Source: Hysterangium stoloniferum
Taxonomy: Eukaryota; Basidiomycota; Agaricomycetes; Hysterangiales; Hysterangiaceae
DNA: 64,000 nt
Direction: 5' to 3'
NCBI GenBank assembly: GCA_015178975.1
Contig: WHVD01000170.1
Location: 62,001 to 126,000, forward strand
Positions 34,575 through 45,875 of the stretch are shown here, piece by piece (position 1 is the stretch's first letter; the number at the start of each line of letters is the position of its first letter). A program made the position numbers and the translations under genes. The notes beneath the pieces are model-generated. The model worked only from the letters and a program-made list of their open reading frames with translations, had not been told where the DNA came from and did not search any database.

Positions 34575-34650
34575 ACAATGGTTAATGTGCGAGATTGCTG
34601 TGGAACAACAATATCGCAAATGGGGGGCGGTATAGGGGGTATAGAGGGTA
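34575..34650 (+). repeat. Second copy of the purine-rich segment at 5930-6005
   Basis: GACAATGGTTA, TGGAACAACAATATCGC and a G6 tract followed by CGGTATAGGGGG. Its partner lies next to the gag-like ORF ending at 5950. Confidence 0.45.
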
Positions 34651-34879
34651 TAGAGTATACATCCTGGCCAGGAAGGCTCACAGCATCGTGTATGCTAGGT
34701 CCCATAGACTAGCAGCATGGGAAGATCCTAATTCCGAGTCTCACACTATCTGGCCACAATGAAGCATCATGAACCTCCTCTGGCATTTATTTAAGGAGGA
34801 GGTGATTCCAATGGACTCTAATGATAGCTTACCTTCCTAACCCCAAGATGTACTGCCCAACGAGTTACATGACAGTCTA

Positions 34880-36026
34880 TCCGCCTACAGGACATCTACT
34901 ATGAGGAATGCCTCGTGTCCTGGAAGCTGTTATGACCGGAAATCCCACTGGACTCTGGGCACTAACTTATATGCACCCGCGCCCTATACGCACCCATTAT
35001 CAGTCTACCGGAATTACCACTGGACTCCGTATGTCAGACTCGCCTACGTTTGTCTTCGTTACATTGTGTTTCAGTCACCTGAATACTCACCAGACTCTGT
35101 CTCTGTCTATTTCTGACCTCGTCCCACGCATCAGTCACCAGACCCCGCTCAGAAAACCCGTCATCCCTCTAACCGAGCCCCATTCCCGTTTTAGTCAAAT
35201 GACCTGTCACGATTCAGACTCCGCTCCTGCTCCATTTCCCATTATGGTTTATGATTTGTCACTATTCAGACTCCACTCCATTCTGTCCCATTTTTAACAC
35301 CAAATTGGTGTTTACTATTCTCTTTTTATGTTTTGCTCATTTCGTTTCATTATTACTGGATTCGGTATGACATTCACTCCACAGTCTATTTAAACTGGCA
35401 GATGTTGTACATACAATCCAGTCAGAAAATCGGCTTAGATTCCCTCCAGTAATCTAATACATTTTCCGCTCTAAAACCCTACTTGAATTACCGCTCACAC
35501 TAGTCGGAGCCCACAGGCTCCAGTGCATCTATCTCTCTCACCAATCTCAACTCACGACCCACGACCTCCGACCTACGACCCCTTGACCCACGACCCCCAC
35601 CCAGACTCCCCGGGATTCCCGTCCGTCTGTCTGAAATTGGACAGCACGATCTAGCGAGGGCGCAGCCTATAAGCTGAAGCCAAGTCCTACTGGATATCCT
35701 GCGGGTTTCTCCAGAAACCCGCCCTGTACGTATCCTAACAGAAGGAGACAATGTGGCAGTGTCTAGAAGGCTATCAAGTAGTCCATTTGCTGTTCGAGGA
35801 CTGGAGGAGTGCTCAACTGGGGATTGAAGGAAAAGAATGGATCCATTTTTTTTCCCCCCTTTCCACATCAATATCTTCCCTCACCACCCCTAAGCCCACC
35901 AACCTCTCTTTGAATACTGGGGTCTTGGCACCTTGCAGTTTGGGGGGCTCCACACAAGACACCTGGGGGGCATCCCCGAAACTTTCCAGAACTTCGTATA
36001 GCACATCCCTTCGAACTGGGGGGCAC
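34880..36026 (+). pseudogene. ORF3 tail and polypurine tract of a third element (family B), split by an LTR
   Basis: Removing the LTR at 34928-35740 joins YYEECLVSW to KETMWQCLEG in one open frame that runs to LGGSTQDTWG near 35940-35970. This matches the ORF3 C-terminus LGGSSQDAWG of element 2. The next bases, AACTGGGGGGCAC up to 36026, equal the polypurine tract of elements 1 and 2. So ORF3 also exists in the element family that uses family-B LTRs. Upstream parts are missing or unrecognisable. Confidence 0.65.
34928..35740 (+). repeat. Solo LTR, family D (complete copy)
   Basis: 813 bp, TGTTATGACC to TATCCTAACA, TG...CA with TGTTA/TAACA ends. Flanks GAAGC and GAAGG form a 5-bp duplicate with one mismatch. 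Confidence 0.8.
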
Positions 36027-36430
36027 TGTGAGGAGCATGCTTTTACCACAGTTTCATTATGGTAAAACACTCCTTTTATTTTATTTATATTTTACACATT
36101 TTATTCATATTTTTCTATTCTTTATATTCTTCAAATATTGCACCATTTCATTAGTTTGAAGCTTTTTGTATACTTGTAGGTGCACTCGGCACCAAATGAA
36201 ACTCAGACACACTTTTACCCAAGCACCACTACTCGTAAGACACAAACTAGGTCTACAGCGAGCGGTGATCAGGGTAACATGTCAGCTACCACATAGGTAG
36301 CATTATCTGAGCTATCTAACACTTCAGACCTCGAACTATAGCAGTTGAGGCCTCCACTCGAATCATCATTCTTCCCATTCTACTCATTTCTTCGTATATA
36401 GAATGGTCAGAACTTCTACCACTCTTCACA
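36027..36430 (+). repeat. LTR, family B, 3' LTR of the third element remnant
   Basis: TGTGAGGAG to CTCTTCACA, reverse complement of the solo LTR at 17234-17707 but 70 bp shorter. It directly follows a polypurine tract, so it is a 3' LTR. The right flank is an LTR-D fragment and no duplicate is seen. Confidence 0.8.
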
Positions 36431-36562
36431 CCGGGATTCCCATCCACCTGTCTGAAAATGGACAACACAATCTTGCAAGGGTGCAACCTATAAGCTGAAG
36501 CCAAGTCCTACTGGATATCCTGTGGGTTTCTCCAGAAACCCGCCATGTATGTACCTCTAACA
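36431..36562 (+). repeat. Fragment of family-D LTR (3' 130 bp)
   Basis: CCGGGATTCCC to CCTCTAACA matches the last 130 bp of the LTR ending at 35740 (shares CAAGTCCTACTGGATATCCTG). Confidence 0.75.
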
Positions 36563-37562
36563 CCTTTTTCCTTTATAACTGCCCTGATCCTTCTAGGCAT
36601 ACTTTCTATTAGATATTGGCAGACTTCTGGTTGGATTGCATTCCACTCCTCCACCACTCTCTCCCACAATTCATGTATTCCCTTGGATGATGTGTTATAT
36701 TTTTGGAGTTGGCATTTGAGGTGTTTCCAAAGATATTCTATAGGGTTAAGATCAGGGGATTGGGGAGATCAGGGTAGTACTTGAATTTCCTTGTCCTCAA
36801 ACCATTTTGTTGCCTGCTGAGATGTATGTTTAGGATCATTGTCCTGCTGAAAGTAATGGTTGGCCTCCTCCATTTCCAACTTTTCAAAACTTTCCACTAC
36901 TCCCAGCTCCAAAATTTGACAGTATTGTTCAGCATCCATGCTCCCCTGCACTTCTATGAGCTTTCCCACCCTATTCCAACCCATACAACCCCATACCATG
37001 AGGTTATTTCCTCCTCCATGTTTGACCGTTGGTGTTGTAGTCCTGTCAGACACTGGTTCTCCTCTTTGTTTCCATACATCTGACTTTCCATCTGACCCAA
37101 TCCTGTTAATCTTTGTCTCTCTGACCATAACACCCTCTTCCAGTCCTCCACAGTCCAATTTTCATGATATTGGGCAAATTTGAGCCACTTCTGACAATGA
37201 ATGGCTTTGAGCAATGGTCACTTTTGCTTTGTTGCAGAGTAAAAACCATTCTCCTTCAGTATATTTCTGACTGTTTTGGGAGTGACAGGGTTGGAGATGA
37301 TAGAATCAATGAATTGGGTAGCCTGAACTGCATTATCAAGCTGTCCAGAGCTAATTTGATGGATTATTGACTGTTTGTCACAACCAGAAAGCTTGGAAGG
37401 ACAACCCCCAGGATTGTTCTCCTTGTTCCCATCCACTTCTCTACTAATCTTATTCACAGTACTCTTGCCTAGACCAGTTCTTTCCTGGATTTGGCGATAG
37501 GAATAGCCTTCATTGAGGAGAGAGACAATAGAAGAGCATTGAACAGCAGAAATAGATCTCAT
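36508..37562 (-). pseudogene. Tc1/mariner-type transposase, broken
   Basis: Minus strand from ATG 37562: helix-turn-helix region (YRQIQERTGLGKSTVNKI), then ENWTVEDWKRV, MVWGCMGWN, HYFQQDNDPKHTSQQ (second catalytic Asp) and QSPDLNPIEYLW (third acidic residue), ending near ESMPRRIRAVIKEKG. This is the Tc1 order, about 330 codons. Lesions: TGA near 37215; a one-base loss in WSDE-TKIN near 37125 that removes the first catalytic Asp context; TGA in place of the Trp in LPW-PQSPDLNP near 36780. The reading frame runs out into the LTR-D fragment (stop 36508), so the transposon 3' end is lost. Confidence 0.85.
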
Positions 37563-37714
37563 GATGGTGGTAAGAAGTCAGGATGTAGTTGAACCACTTT
37601 AAACCTGTTAAACAAATACAAATAAAGTCATGTGACATGTTTTATTGTCCTTACAGCCTCCCTCTGCCTTGTACTGGTGTATAACAGTAGGAACACAGGT
37701 CAAAAAATAAAGGG

Positions 37715-37740
37715 TCAAAAAACTGTCCCAACGAGCAGCT
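37715..37740. repeat. Putative Tc1 terminal motif
   Basis: TCAAAAAACTGTCCCAACGA followed by GCAGCT, lying 150 bp upstream of the transposase ATG where the 5' inverted repeat is expected. It is nearly identical to the reverse complement of 1429-1454. An LTR starts at 37740 and cuts it off. Confidence 0.5.
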
Positions 37741-38344
37741 GTGAGAGGTACAGTATGGCGAAATATGCTCAGGAAATATAGTCTGGATGAGCCCATACTA
37801 TATTTCCATTATTATTTCTTCTTTCCCTCTATTTTATTGTACACTTATATTTAGTTCGACAACCTATGTATGTGGTACATCGACTCTTGTGGGCACATAC
37901 ATGCCAGACTTATGTATTCTAGCACCCATAATTAGAGCTCAGACACTTTTTACCCCGCAACCACAACTTACCCAGACATCAGTTAGTGTCCTGTAAGTTG
38001 TGATTGGGGTATCATCTCGACTGTCACAGACGGGCTTTAACTATCTACACAATCAGAGTTTCGAACTGTACCAGTCGAAACTCCATCTATATCTCAATCC
38101 GCACAGACCACATCCACGCTACTCTATTATTCGACTCTCTCGTTACTCTTTTCTACACTCAAGCAGTCATTCGGAATCACACTTAACAGTTGATTCCCTT
38201 TATTTGTTTTAGCTCTCTACTCTACTTCAGATAGCTACTTCACTCAATCATATTGAACTAAGTAGTCAATACATCTATGTGTCATACCTAAACAGTCGAT
38301 ATTCTTCATATATTGAACGGTTAGAACTTCCACCACTCTTCACA
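37740..38344 (+). repeat. LTR, family C
   Basis: 605 bp, TGTGAGAGG to CTCTTCACA, related to the LTRs of element 2 read on the other strand. Flanks GCAGC and AATAC do not match, so it may be the end of a deleted element or a rearranged copy. Confidence 0.75.
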
Positions 38345-38360
38345 AATACAGACAACTAAT

Positions 38361-38983
38361 TGTGAGAGGTACCATGAAATATATTCCAAAATATAGTCTG
38401 GACAGGCCCACACTATATTTCAATTATTATTTCTATTTCTCTCTATTTATCATATACATATGTTAGTTTGACGATCTATGTACTCTTGTGGGTACATAGA
38501 CTCTTGTGGGCACATACACACTAGACCTATTTACTTTAGCACCTGTAGTTAGAATCCAGACACTTTTTACCCCACAACCACAACTTACCCAGACACCCTT
38601 TCTAGTGTCCTGTAAGTTGTGATTGGGGTATCATCTCAAGCCATCTTTGAATGGCTTCCAACTTGAATCTACGACAACTATTTAGCTTCAAACTGCATAG
38701 TCGAAGCTAGAACTACTATTGATTTCTGCTCACACCTCACATCACTTGAATCATCTTTTCTCCCCTCAACTCATTACTTCATTGACTCATTCTAAGGAAT
38801 CACACTGCAAGGTTGATTCCATTTCTCTTAGTCATCTTAGTTGTCTTACCACTACTAAAGTTGACTAAAGCTATTTACCTTCTATATTGTACTTTGATAG
38901 TCAATATGTATATAGTCATGTCATACCTAAATGGTCAATATTCTTCATACATAGAACAGTTAGAACTTCCACAACTCCTTACA
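38361..38983 (+). repeat. Solo LTR, family C (diverged)
   Basis: 623 bp, TGTGAGAGG to CTCCTTACA, with CTAAT at 38356-38360 and 38984-38988. Only 16 bp separate it from the previous LTR. Confidence 0.85.
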
Positions 38984-39325
38984 CTAATGTACAATGGAGA
39001 GATTTTCTGACCAAGGTCCTTCTTTTCTCATTGCCCTTTTATGCTTTCCATCATTTACCTATGACTATGTTATGATTTAATAATGAAATCATATGTGACA
39101 TTGAACTGAGACATGTCAAAGATATGTATTCAATATTGTCAAAGAAAGTCAAATATGAGTCAAGTCAAATTCATTGGTTGAGTTAAAGTCGAAGAGTCGA
39201 GTATGAGTCGAATGTTACCTTGAATATTTTGTGACAATGTTGTGACAGTATCCTCCCTTTGTGATGGAGCCCATGAGGTCAGAGTTTGAAAAGTTTTCAT
39301 CATCTATCTCATCATCAATCAATCA

Positions 39326-39583
39326 ATGTCTGATATCAAATTCACAGAATTTGGTTTGGAGGCTGAATTTTTGGGTTTTGAAAATGATAATAATGAAGTT
39401 AATGGCACAGGTAAGTGCTGTTTTTGGGTTTTCTTGAAATTAGTATTAATTAGTGATTTTTTAGAAGAAATTCCCAAAAAAACGTTTGTTGGATTCCAAT
39501 GAACCATTCGATAAGGCAACTCAGTGGGTGTACAACATGTTACATGTGGTTATGGAACAACAAAATCCCTTCATTCCTGATTA
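39326..39583 (+). pseudogene. Possible small host gene 5' end, interrupted by a MITE
   Basis: ATG 39326 opens MSDIKFTEFGLEAEFLGFEN. GTAAGT at 39411 and TTTTTTAG at 39461-39464 would make a 54-nt intron. After it one frame soon stops (TGA 39500); another (DSNEPFDKATQWVYNMLHVV) stays open until the MITE at 39584. I do not recognise a family. It is either a broken gene or a chance reading. Confidence 0.25.
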
Positions 39584-40285
39584 CAGCGCTTTGCATTATG
39601 TAAGGCGCGCGCTAGATTTGCGCGGAAATATTGCTGAAAGTTGCGAACCTCGTAGCTTGCTCAATAAGTGACCAATTGTCTTGTAACTTAATATACGTAT
39701 TTTAATACTATATATATAGTATTATATGATGTTATAACTCCAAAACTTGACCTACAGCATGTTTCCCAAAATTGCAGTCTATTTGAGCTTGCGAACCAAT
39801 TCATGAGCCAACAGATGTGTCACTCCCAATGAGCTCATAATATGTTGTTTTACATGTATCTAGGTAGTAAAAAATGACAGCGCCTGGCTTTTGCGGTCAG
39901 AGCTAATGTGAGTGAGGTTGCCGAGTAAATGCATACAACTACCCTCATACAGGTTTTCAGCTGGTATTTAGACAGAACAAGCCAGGCGCTGTTATTTTTT
40001 ACTACCTAGATACATATAAAACAACATATTACAAGCTCATTGGGAGTGACACATTTGTTGGCTCATGAATTGGTTCGCAAGCTCAAATGGACTGCAATTT
40101 TGGGAAACATGCTGTAGGTCAAATTTTGGAGTTATAACATCATAATATACTAGATATATAGTATTAAAATACGTATATTAAGTTACAAGACAATTGGTCA
40201 ATTATTGAGCAAGCTACGAGGTTCGCAACTTTCAGCAATATTTCCGCGCAAATCTAGCGCGCGCCTTACGTAATGGAAAGCGCTG
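39584..40285. mobile_element. 702-bp foldback MITE with arms of about 300 bp
   Basis: Left arm CAGCGCTTTGCATTATGTAAGG and onwards is repeated inverted at the right end (...CGTAATGGAAAGCGCTG). The arms run about 300 bp each with few mismatches, around a spacer of about 90 bp (about 39895-39985). TA flanks both ends (39582-39583, 40286-40287). TA duplication and CAG...CTG ends suggest Tc1/mariner mobilisation. No ORF inside. Confidence 0.9.
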
Positions 40286-40535
40286 TAAGCAACCAAACAA
40301 AGACATTCATTTTTTTGTTCTCTTTGTTCTTTTTGTTCTACACTATGTGTCCTTGGTCAAACCACTGCCGTATAAATACCCCTAGGAACATAAAGAATAC
40401 TTCAGTCAATTCCACAGTTCATGTCGACTGAGGTAAGTTCCATACTCATGTCTTACATATTATATTCATTGATTGATTGCAAAAACTGTGACTTGTTATT
40501 GTTATTGGTAGTTATGAATATCACTCGATTCACAG
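40286..40535 (+). promoter_or_regulatory. Possible promoter with TATA box and a duplicated start region
   Basis: TATAAATA at 40371-40378 is followed 55 bp later by CACAGTTCATGTCGACTGAG and GTAAGT (a start codon plus intron donor shape). CACAGTTCGTGTCGACTGAG recurs near 40530. No downstream plus-strand gene was found, so the promoter may be orphaned. Confidence 0.3.
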
Positions 40536-40729
40536 TTCGTGTCGACTGAGAAACTGTAACTTGTTATAGAAGCTTACAACAGTCCATGTGGTCACAGTTT
40601 GAAATTTTATTACCCGCTTATAATCTGCCGCATTTCCGTGCTTGTAGAACAGCTGTGAAAGCCATGAGAACTTGGGAAGGACGCTCTCGCGGTATATGAC
40701 GCAGGAAGCTACGTAATTGGGAATCGGGC

Positions 40730-41110
40730 TGTGGTGCTGGTGCTGCCTTCCCACCCAGGACGTCGACAACAGTTGTATCTCACCTTTGTCCGGAATATTC
40801 ATTCACATCATCGCGTTACTTATAATTTGCTGTTTGCTATATATGCACGGGACGGCATTTAGTTTCCGTATCACCGAAGTATTCGCCTTTAGCACTGTAC
40901 CATCTAAATGACCACCACTAAACTTTAAAGCGATCAGACTCGGAGGCCTCTGCGAATTGCGATGTAAGCTGTAGCTGGTTTCCACACGTTATGTCCTTGA
41001 AATGAAGTTAAGTCACCCGTACCATCAATACCACCGAAGAAAATAATGGTATCTGCGCTTTGTCCGCCATCAACAGCGGCTGCTAATCCTCTCACATCCG
41101 TTTGCGAGAT
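40730..41110 (-). pseudogene. GH3 beta-glycosidase (beta-xylosidase-like) relic
   Basis: Minus-strand pieces occur in the family order but in different frames: LAAAVDGGQSADTIIFFGGI near 41080-41020, then LIALKFSGGHLDGTVLKANT near 40935-40875 (family form V.LQ.GGGQVD...LK.N), then VVDVLGGKAAPAP near 40775-40735 (family form ..DIL.GK.APAGRL). Stops and frameshifts separate them. The N-terminal half of a GH3 protein was not found in the next kilobase upstream. In an intact gene it would be a secreted hemicellulose-degrading enzyme. Confidence 0.55.
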
Positions 41111-42096
41111 AATTGTTCACCGTCCGTCATGATTCTTAGCGCTAAAACCAACTGTCCACGATGTTTCACCGGGTTTACGAGGAAATCTGCATCTCGTTTC
41201 TCAACGATGTGAAACCGTGAAAAGGTCCGCCACAATTCCGCTACTGTTCTATGCTGGTGCAGGTTCAACAGGATTGTCGTTTAATATCTCCAGTGATGAT
41301 CCCAGATCAATAGCGTGCTATTACTCCCCCCTGAACGAACACTTATTAGAGTTACTGGTAGGCCGACAGTTCCTCTCCCGATTCGAAGATCAGAAAGATT
41401 CAGTTGATATCTAATATAACTTCAACAAAGGAAATATACAACCTATCCACCATTTTGACTGACGCTCATACCCGCAAAGCTATCTATTGTAGACAACCGT
41501 TGAGACTTCGTACTACTTCCCCCTTTATACTTGATAATGCATCAAACTCACAAAATAAGCTGTCCGAAGGATAAATCACTACGTTGGAAGATTTTTCTTG
41601 AACATTGAGTGCCGAAGAGTTCTGCCAGTGCCATGATACACAATACTAATTGATCATCTTGAGGAACACGATATCGAAGGATCATTTGGATAATTCAAGA
41701 TGCGACAAAGGTCACGAAACAAGAAACGGTGTCAGGTCACACACAGTCCGCACAAAAGCAGGAGATGATGCAAGGTCCCAGATCACACCTTTCACATGTA
41801 CTAAGCCTTTAAGCACCGCATCCAGCTGACTACTGAATAAAAATATCCAGTTCTGGCCTTCGAAAGTGAAATGTTTAGGTAGCAGTTGACTCCGCAAAAT
41901 ATGACCCTTTACTACTTTTAGACTTCATAAGCCACGCAAACTTGAACGTGGCACAAAAAAAACACTGCATGCATTCCACGTTATAATCACGCAAATACGG
42001 ATCCTTTATCATCCACAACTTCAATTTACCTGCCAGAGAAAGTTGTCTCACATGTTATTACGAGACGGTTCAAATTGGAAGCTACTTGGCTCGCGT
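41111..42096. other. No gene seen
   Basis: Short ORFs without motifs. This may include degraded 5' parts of the GH3 relic. Confidence 0.3.
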
Positions 42097-43833
42097 TCAG
42101 ACTTCAATGCCCTCCCGGTTGAGAGCCCATCTGACTGCCTCCTCGACGTTACTGGCCTCGTGAGTAGGGGTATGTGTTGGAGGTCCCAGTGACGGATCGT
42201 ATACGCCAGTTCTAACCAGGATTGATGACCATTCAGCAGCGTTTGCTCCTTTGTAACATCGTAGTTCAGAGTGAATATACAGCATGCCATATTTAAAATG
42301 TACGCACCGGCTATATCTGTGATTTATACAAGGACATAAATCAATAGATGATACATATAAGCTGCCATTAATTTCAGTTACCCGATGCAGGGTTATCTAC
42401 CAGGCCAACAATTAGTACAAAAGACAATCTGTACCACCTTATAGCAACGTACCTCCCACCATGTAACTAGTCATGCAAACCCTCGGTAAAATTGATTGAA
42501 TTGACTTTATAAGTGAACACTCACACAGAGGGAAGATGCACTTCCCCAGGGGACACATTCTGTAAGGCTGCTATATGGTCCCGTAGCATTATTTCTGCAA
42601 AACGATATGTTGCCTCATGTGGTTTGCCATGTTGAATGTAAGGATAATACATTCCAGTTATCGACTATAAATTCAATGGTGAGATTGGAATCCATCGAGG
42701 TAAACTGCATACCTTGTACACTGACTGAAACGCACGTACAAACGCGCCCTGTCCGATCCGTGGCTGATCAAAGGCGCCACGCCATAAAATATCAGGGTTA
42801 CAAAATACCAATTCGACAGGCTTGCTGCCTTGATTAAGTGGCCCGTATGGTGAACCTGGGCAACGATTATGTGATCGGAGAATGTCGATGACTATCTGAA
42901 TATCTAAAGACCAATTTCGGGGGTCATGGAAGACCAAAATAGATGAAAAGGGTATGTCAGAAAAGTCAGCATGCTTGGACGTTATCATGTTTTCGTCAGA
43001 TTATGCGGCGGTGTCGCAAGAATTGAAATACCTTTACGATGCTACGTTCTTCGTCTGAGAGTGTATAAAATGGCCAAATACTTGAAAAAAAAATTCTTGG
43101 TTTGTTATGTGTGATAAGAATGATAACATAGACGCGTACTCGGGATTCCAAGCGAGAATATCCGATGGAATATAGACATTCTTAAACCCATACCTACAGA
43201 TGATTAGCTCTCTGGGAACGTGAATACCATTATGAACCCTGACCCTTCAGCTACCTTACGAACGCGGTCTTTCGAACCTCCTAAAACCAAAACGGGATCT
43301 TCAGGTCGCTCTTCCGCCATTTGGCGAAGAATGGTATGCGCCTGAACCAGTTGTGATGTTCGAATCTAACTACGTCAATACCTTTCCTTCGCTTTGACGG
43401 ATCAACTTGCTTACTTCAACCCCTAGTTGAGATGATAATCGCATACACCGCTCTTCTTCGCTATATCCGCCGCCATTGGTAATCTAGAGACGTAGCAAAG
43501 GCATTAGGCAAGCCAATATTTTATTTATAAAATAGGGTCTCGCACCAGGATATAGGGTATTTTTCTGTTCATGATATTTCATTATAAATATGTCTAGATA
43601 ACAGAAAGTATGAGAGTACCTACATACCGGGGGCATTTTGACCTTCTAGGATTTGGAGTGCTCGTCTGCCTTGAGGAAGAACGGCAGATCCTTGTAACAG
43701 CACACCGTCCTAAACAAAGTTTTTATAAATATTTATATCAAAAGTAATATCTCTTACGATGTCAAAGGCAAATGCAAGGGGTGAACGGGATATATTAGCT
43801 GAGGAAAGCGTTAGACTCAAAGACTTCGTCTTT
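42097..43833 (-). CDS. HAD-superfamily subfamily IIA hydrolase (YKR070W/CECR5-like), 5' end unresolved
   Basis: Exons inferred on the minus strand: 43758-43833, 43624-43709, 43546-43564 (19 nt), 43415-43483, 43244-43365, 43140-43193, 43032-43080, 42713-42973, 42525-42664, 42453-42466 (14 nt), 42382-42396 (15 nt), 42308-42316 (9 nt), 42097-42248. All junctions are GT-AG and keep frame. The product has motif I FAFDIDGVLLQG, KIPYILITNGGG, PVLVLGGS, FSSILVFHDPRNW, VELVFCNPD, YMVGDNPASDIAGANA (motif IV metal-binding Asp) and ILVRTGVYD near the end. These are the signatures of the mitochondrial HAD-IIA phosphatase-like family; the substrate is unknown. The start codon lies in a further 5' exon above 43833, probably within 43840-44063. 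No inactivating change was seen in the exons listed. Confidence 0.85.
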
Positions 43834-44295
43834 CTACTTCAATACAGACCAAATTGCCTGCGGGCCTCTATTGCAATGATATTTTGCACCATAAGTCTAT
43901 TGATGCATCCCTTGCGTGAGAGCCTTGGCAATTTGTAAATCATCTTTGTTAAAGCGTTGGGATTTGGAAGTCTTGTGAAACTCGACAGTTCAACCAAGAT
44001 CAAACTAGAATCGAACAAATTACTAATAAATGACGGCATATTAACGAACAGACCTACTTTCAAACGACGCTAAGAGATGTCGATAAAATTCTATGGTGGT
44101 TACTTTACTCCAAGCGTGACATGTGTGACGTGTGATGCGACGTGCAGCTAATACTTAACAAACTCATCTGGGTGAACCGCTTTGGTCACCGAAAAATCCT
44201 TCCCAAGGAGATGAAGTGAATTTTATTTTGTACTTAATCTTAAATTCCTTCATTCTTATGGACCATTTAGGCGCCCCTTCCCAATTCCCTGAGGT
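43834..44295. other. Upstream region of the HAD gene, first exon not located
   Basis: Minus-strand ATG codons near 43945 and 44063 open frames rich in basic residues (MIYKLPRLSRKGCINR) that could be a mitochondrial presequence, but the splice into 43833 is not resolved. Confidence 0.3.
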
Positions 44296-44729
44296 GATTC
44301 CACCAAAGCTATGCGCAATAAATATCAGCGGCCGATGCTGGAACCTGCATCAGAAACGAGTGATAAAATACATTGAACCACGAACGTTCGTCCCTGAAGA
44401 CATTATAAATGCAGCGAATTTGGCTACGGAATCCACCCATATATCACAAAGTGTCTGCTGTGATCTACTCTGGCCGTGGGTACGCACATAAGTAAGAATT
44501 TTGGCAGAAGGTAACGCCTCTGGTAAGAGATCGCGACGCCAAAGGACACCATTATCTGCAGTGAAGGACGCCTCCCGGTGCGCATCGAGGCCGCGCATGG
44601 CAACAATACTATGAGGAGTCGGTGACGTTGATTTGTGATGAGGCAAGTACCCACTTACTCGACAGTGGGAGATTCCCTTCAATACGCAAGCTCTTTTCAA
44701 TCCGAAATGGGATGCACCGGATCAGCCAT
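44296..44729 (-). pseudogene. Alpha/beta-hydrolase (SERAC1-like) N-terminal part, broken
   Basis: Exons 44659-44729, 44386-44608 and 44296-44337 splice in frame to give PTVDIVAMRGLDAHREASF, TADNGVLWRRDLLPEALP, AKILTY and HRPLIFIAHSFGGI (the Ser nucleophile elbow). In fungi this domain often stands alone or in front of NACHT/TPR regions. The first exon carries two TGA codons (SD-stop-KELAY-stop-RESP), both consistent with CGA to TGA. The sequence ends abruptly after the nucleophile elbow; the rest of the hydrolase fold is absent. Open frame continues upstream to about 44842. Confidence 0.6.
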
Positions 44730-45875
44730 GATGGGTTGGGAAGGAGACAGGAAAGTTGACATGTTGAACGGTTGGTCAAGGTCAAAGTAAGTAGCCGTTC
44801 CATTCGGTCTTGCGGCAGTGCTGGATACCCATTTCTCGTCATTTAATATCTGACAAAACTGTGAGAAAATGATGCATTTAATTATTATTTCCTGGGGGTA
44901 GTCTATCTAACTACAGACACCCCTACACTCATTGTCATTAGATTAGAAAGCGTAGATAGAATAGACCATGCTTCAAATCTGCAGCGCCTCCATTGAACGG
45001 CATGTATCTCCTCCATGAACGATTTGAAGCTTTCAAACGTGATGTGACCTACAAAAAAACCAACACGTCTGATTGAGAGAGATAATATCATAAAACCAGG
45101 TTGGGGTGATATTCTGTAGAGAAAATGTCTTACGCGAAGAATAGTTCAAATCAATTCGTTTGAGGCACAACGTTCGCCTAGGGAAGGTACTATCCAATTA
45201 TAGCCTGATATCTATGCCACGAAAGCGGGACCTCGGAAAGACAATATAGGTGAATTGACCGCTATATCCCTGCAAGAAGACTTGTGCACCTAACACCGCT
45301 ATAAGTTCGACTTGAGATTTGAAACCCAGCCCAGCGGAAAACGTTAGGACCAGATTACCCTCTTCCACCCCATAATTTCGTCAAACTTAGTTTTGTCCTT
45401 GGGAATTCAGAGTGTCGAAGAGTGTTACACTGTTCACGTATTAAAGTATGTCCTTTTCTTTCATCATTAATTAGTGGATTGTGATTGTATCGTGCACTAG
45501 TAAGCGTTTATATCTGGCCAGTAAATAGGGATCTCGAAAAGTAGTGTATTTAGCCGAGCTAGCGAGCTTTCCTAGATGGCTCTAGACGAAATATATAGCA
45601 TACTTGCTGATCTTCCCACTTTCATAATGTATACCCAGGAAAAAACGTATACTTCTTCTCATGGTGTCAATAATACGGATATTGCAGCAAAAATTATGCA
45701 GCGAGTGACATGGTCTATTAAGTCTCTATTCATGAGAACAACTTTGGCACTTTCAAATGAAAAGCAAAAATGTGCGGTGAGAGAGTGGATGCGACAGAGC
45801 AGGGATCAAAAAGAAAAAGAAAAACTTCAGGAAAGACAACCATTAACATGCACCAATCAACCAGCAGTACAAAAA
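44730..45875. other. No recognised gene; one unassigned plus-strand ORF start
   Basis: A plus-strand frame from ATG 45576 (MALDEIYSILADLPTFIMYT) is open to 46016 but overlaps the kinase-like exon on the other strand in its last third. Its first 100 codons match nothing I know. A minus-strand frame at 44903-45091 is also unassigned. Confidence 0.25.

Noticed and set aside
37740..38983. The two family-C LTRs as the ends of one short element
   Set aside because: They are separated by only 16 bp with no PBS or polypurine tract, and the second has its own CTAAT duplicate, so they are separate insertions.
41217..41414. Plus-strand ORF of 65 aa as a host gene
   Set aside because: No family match, and it lies next to a minus-strand GH3 relic, so it is likely an antisense chance ORF.
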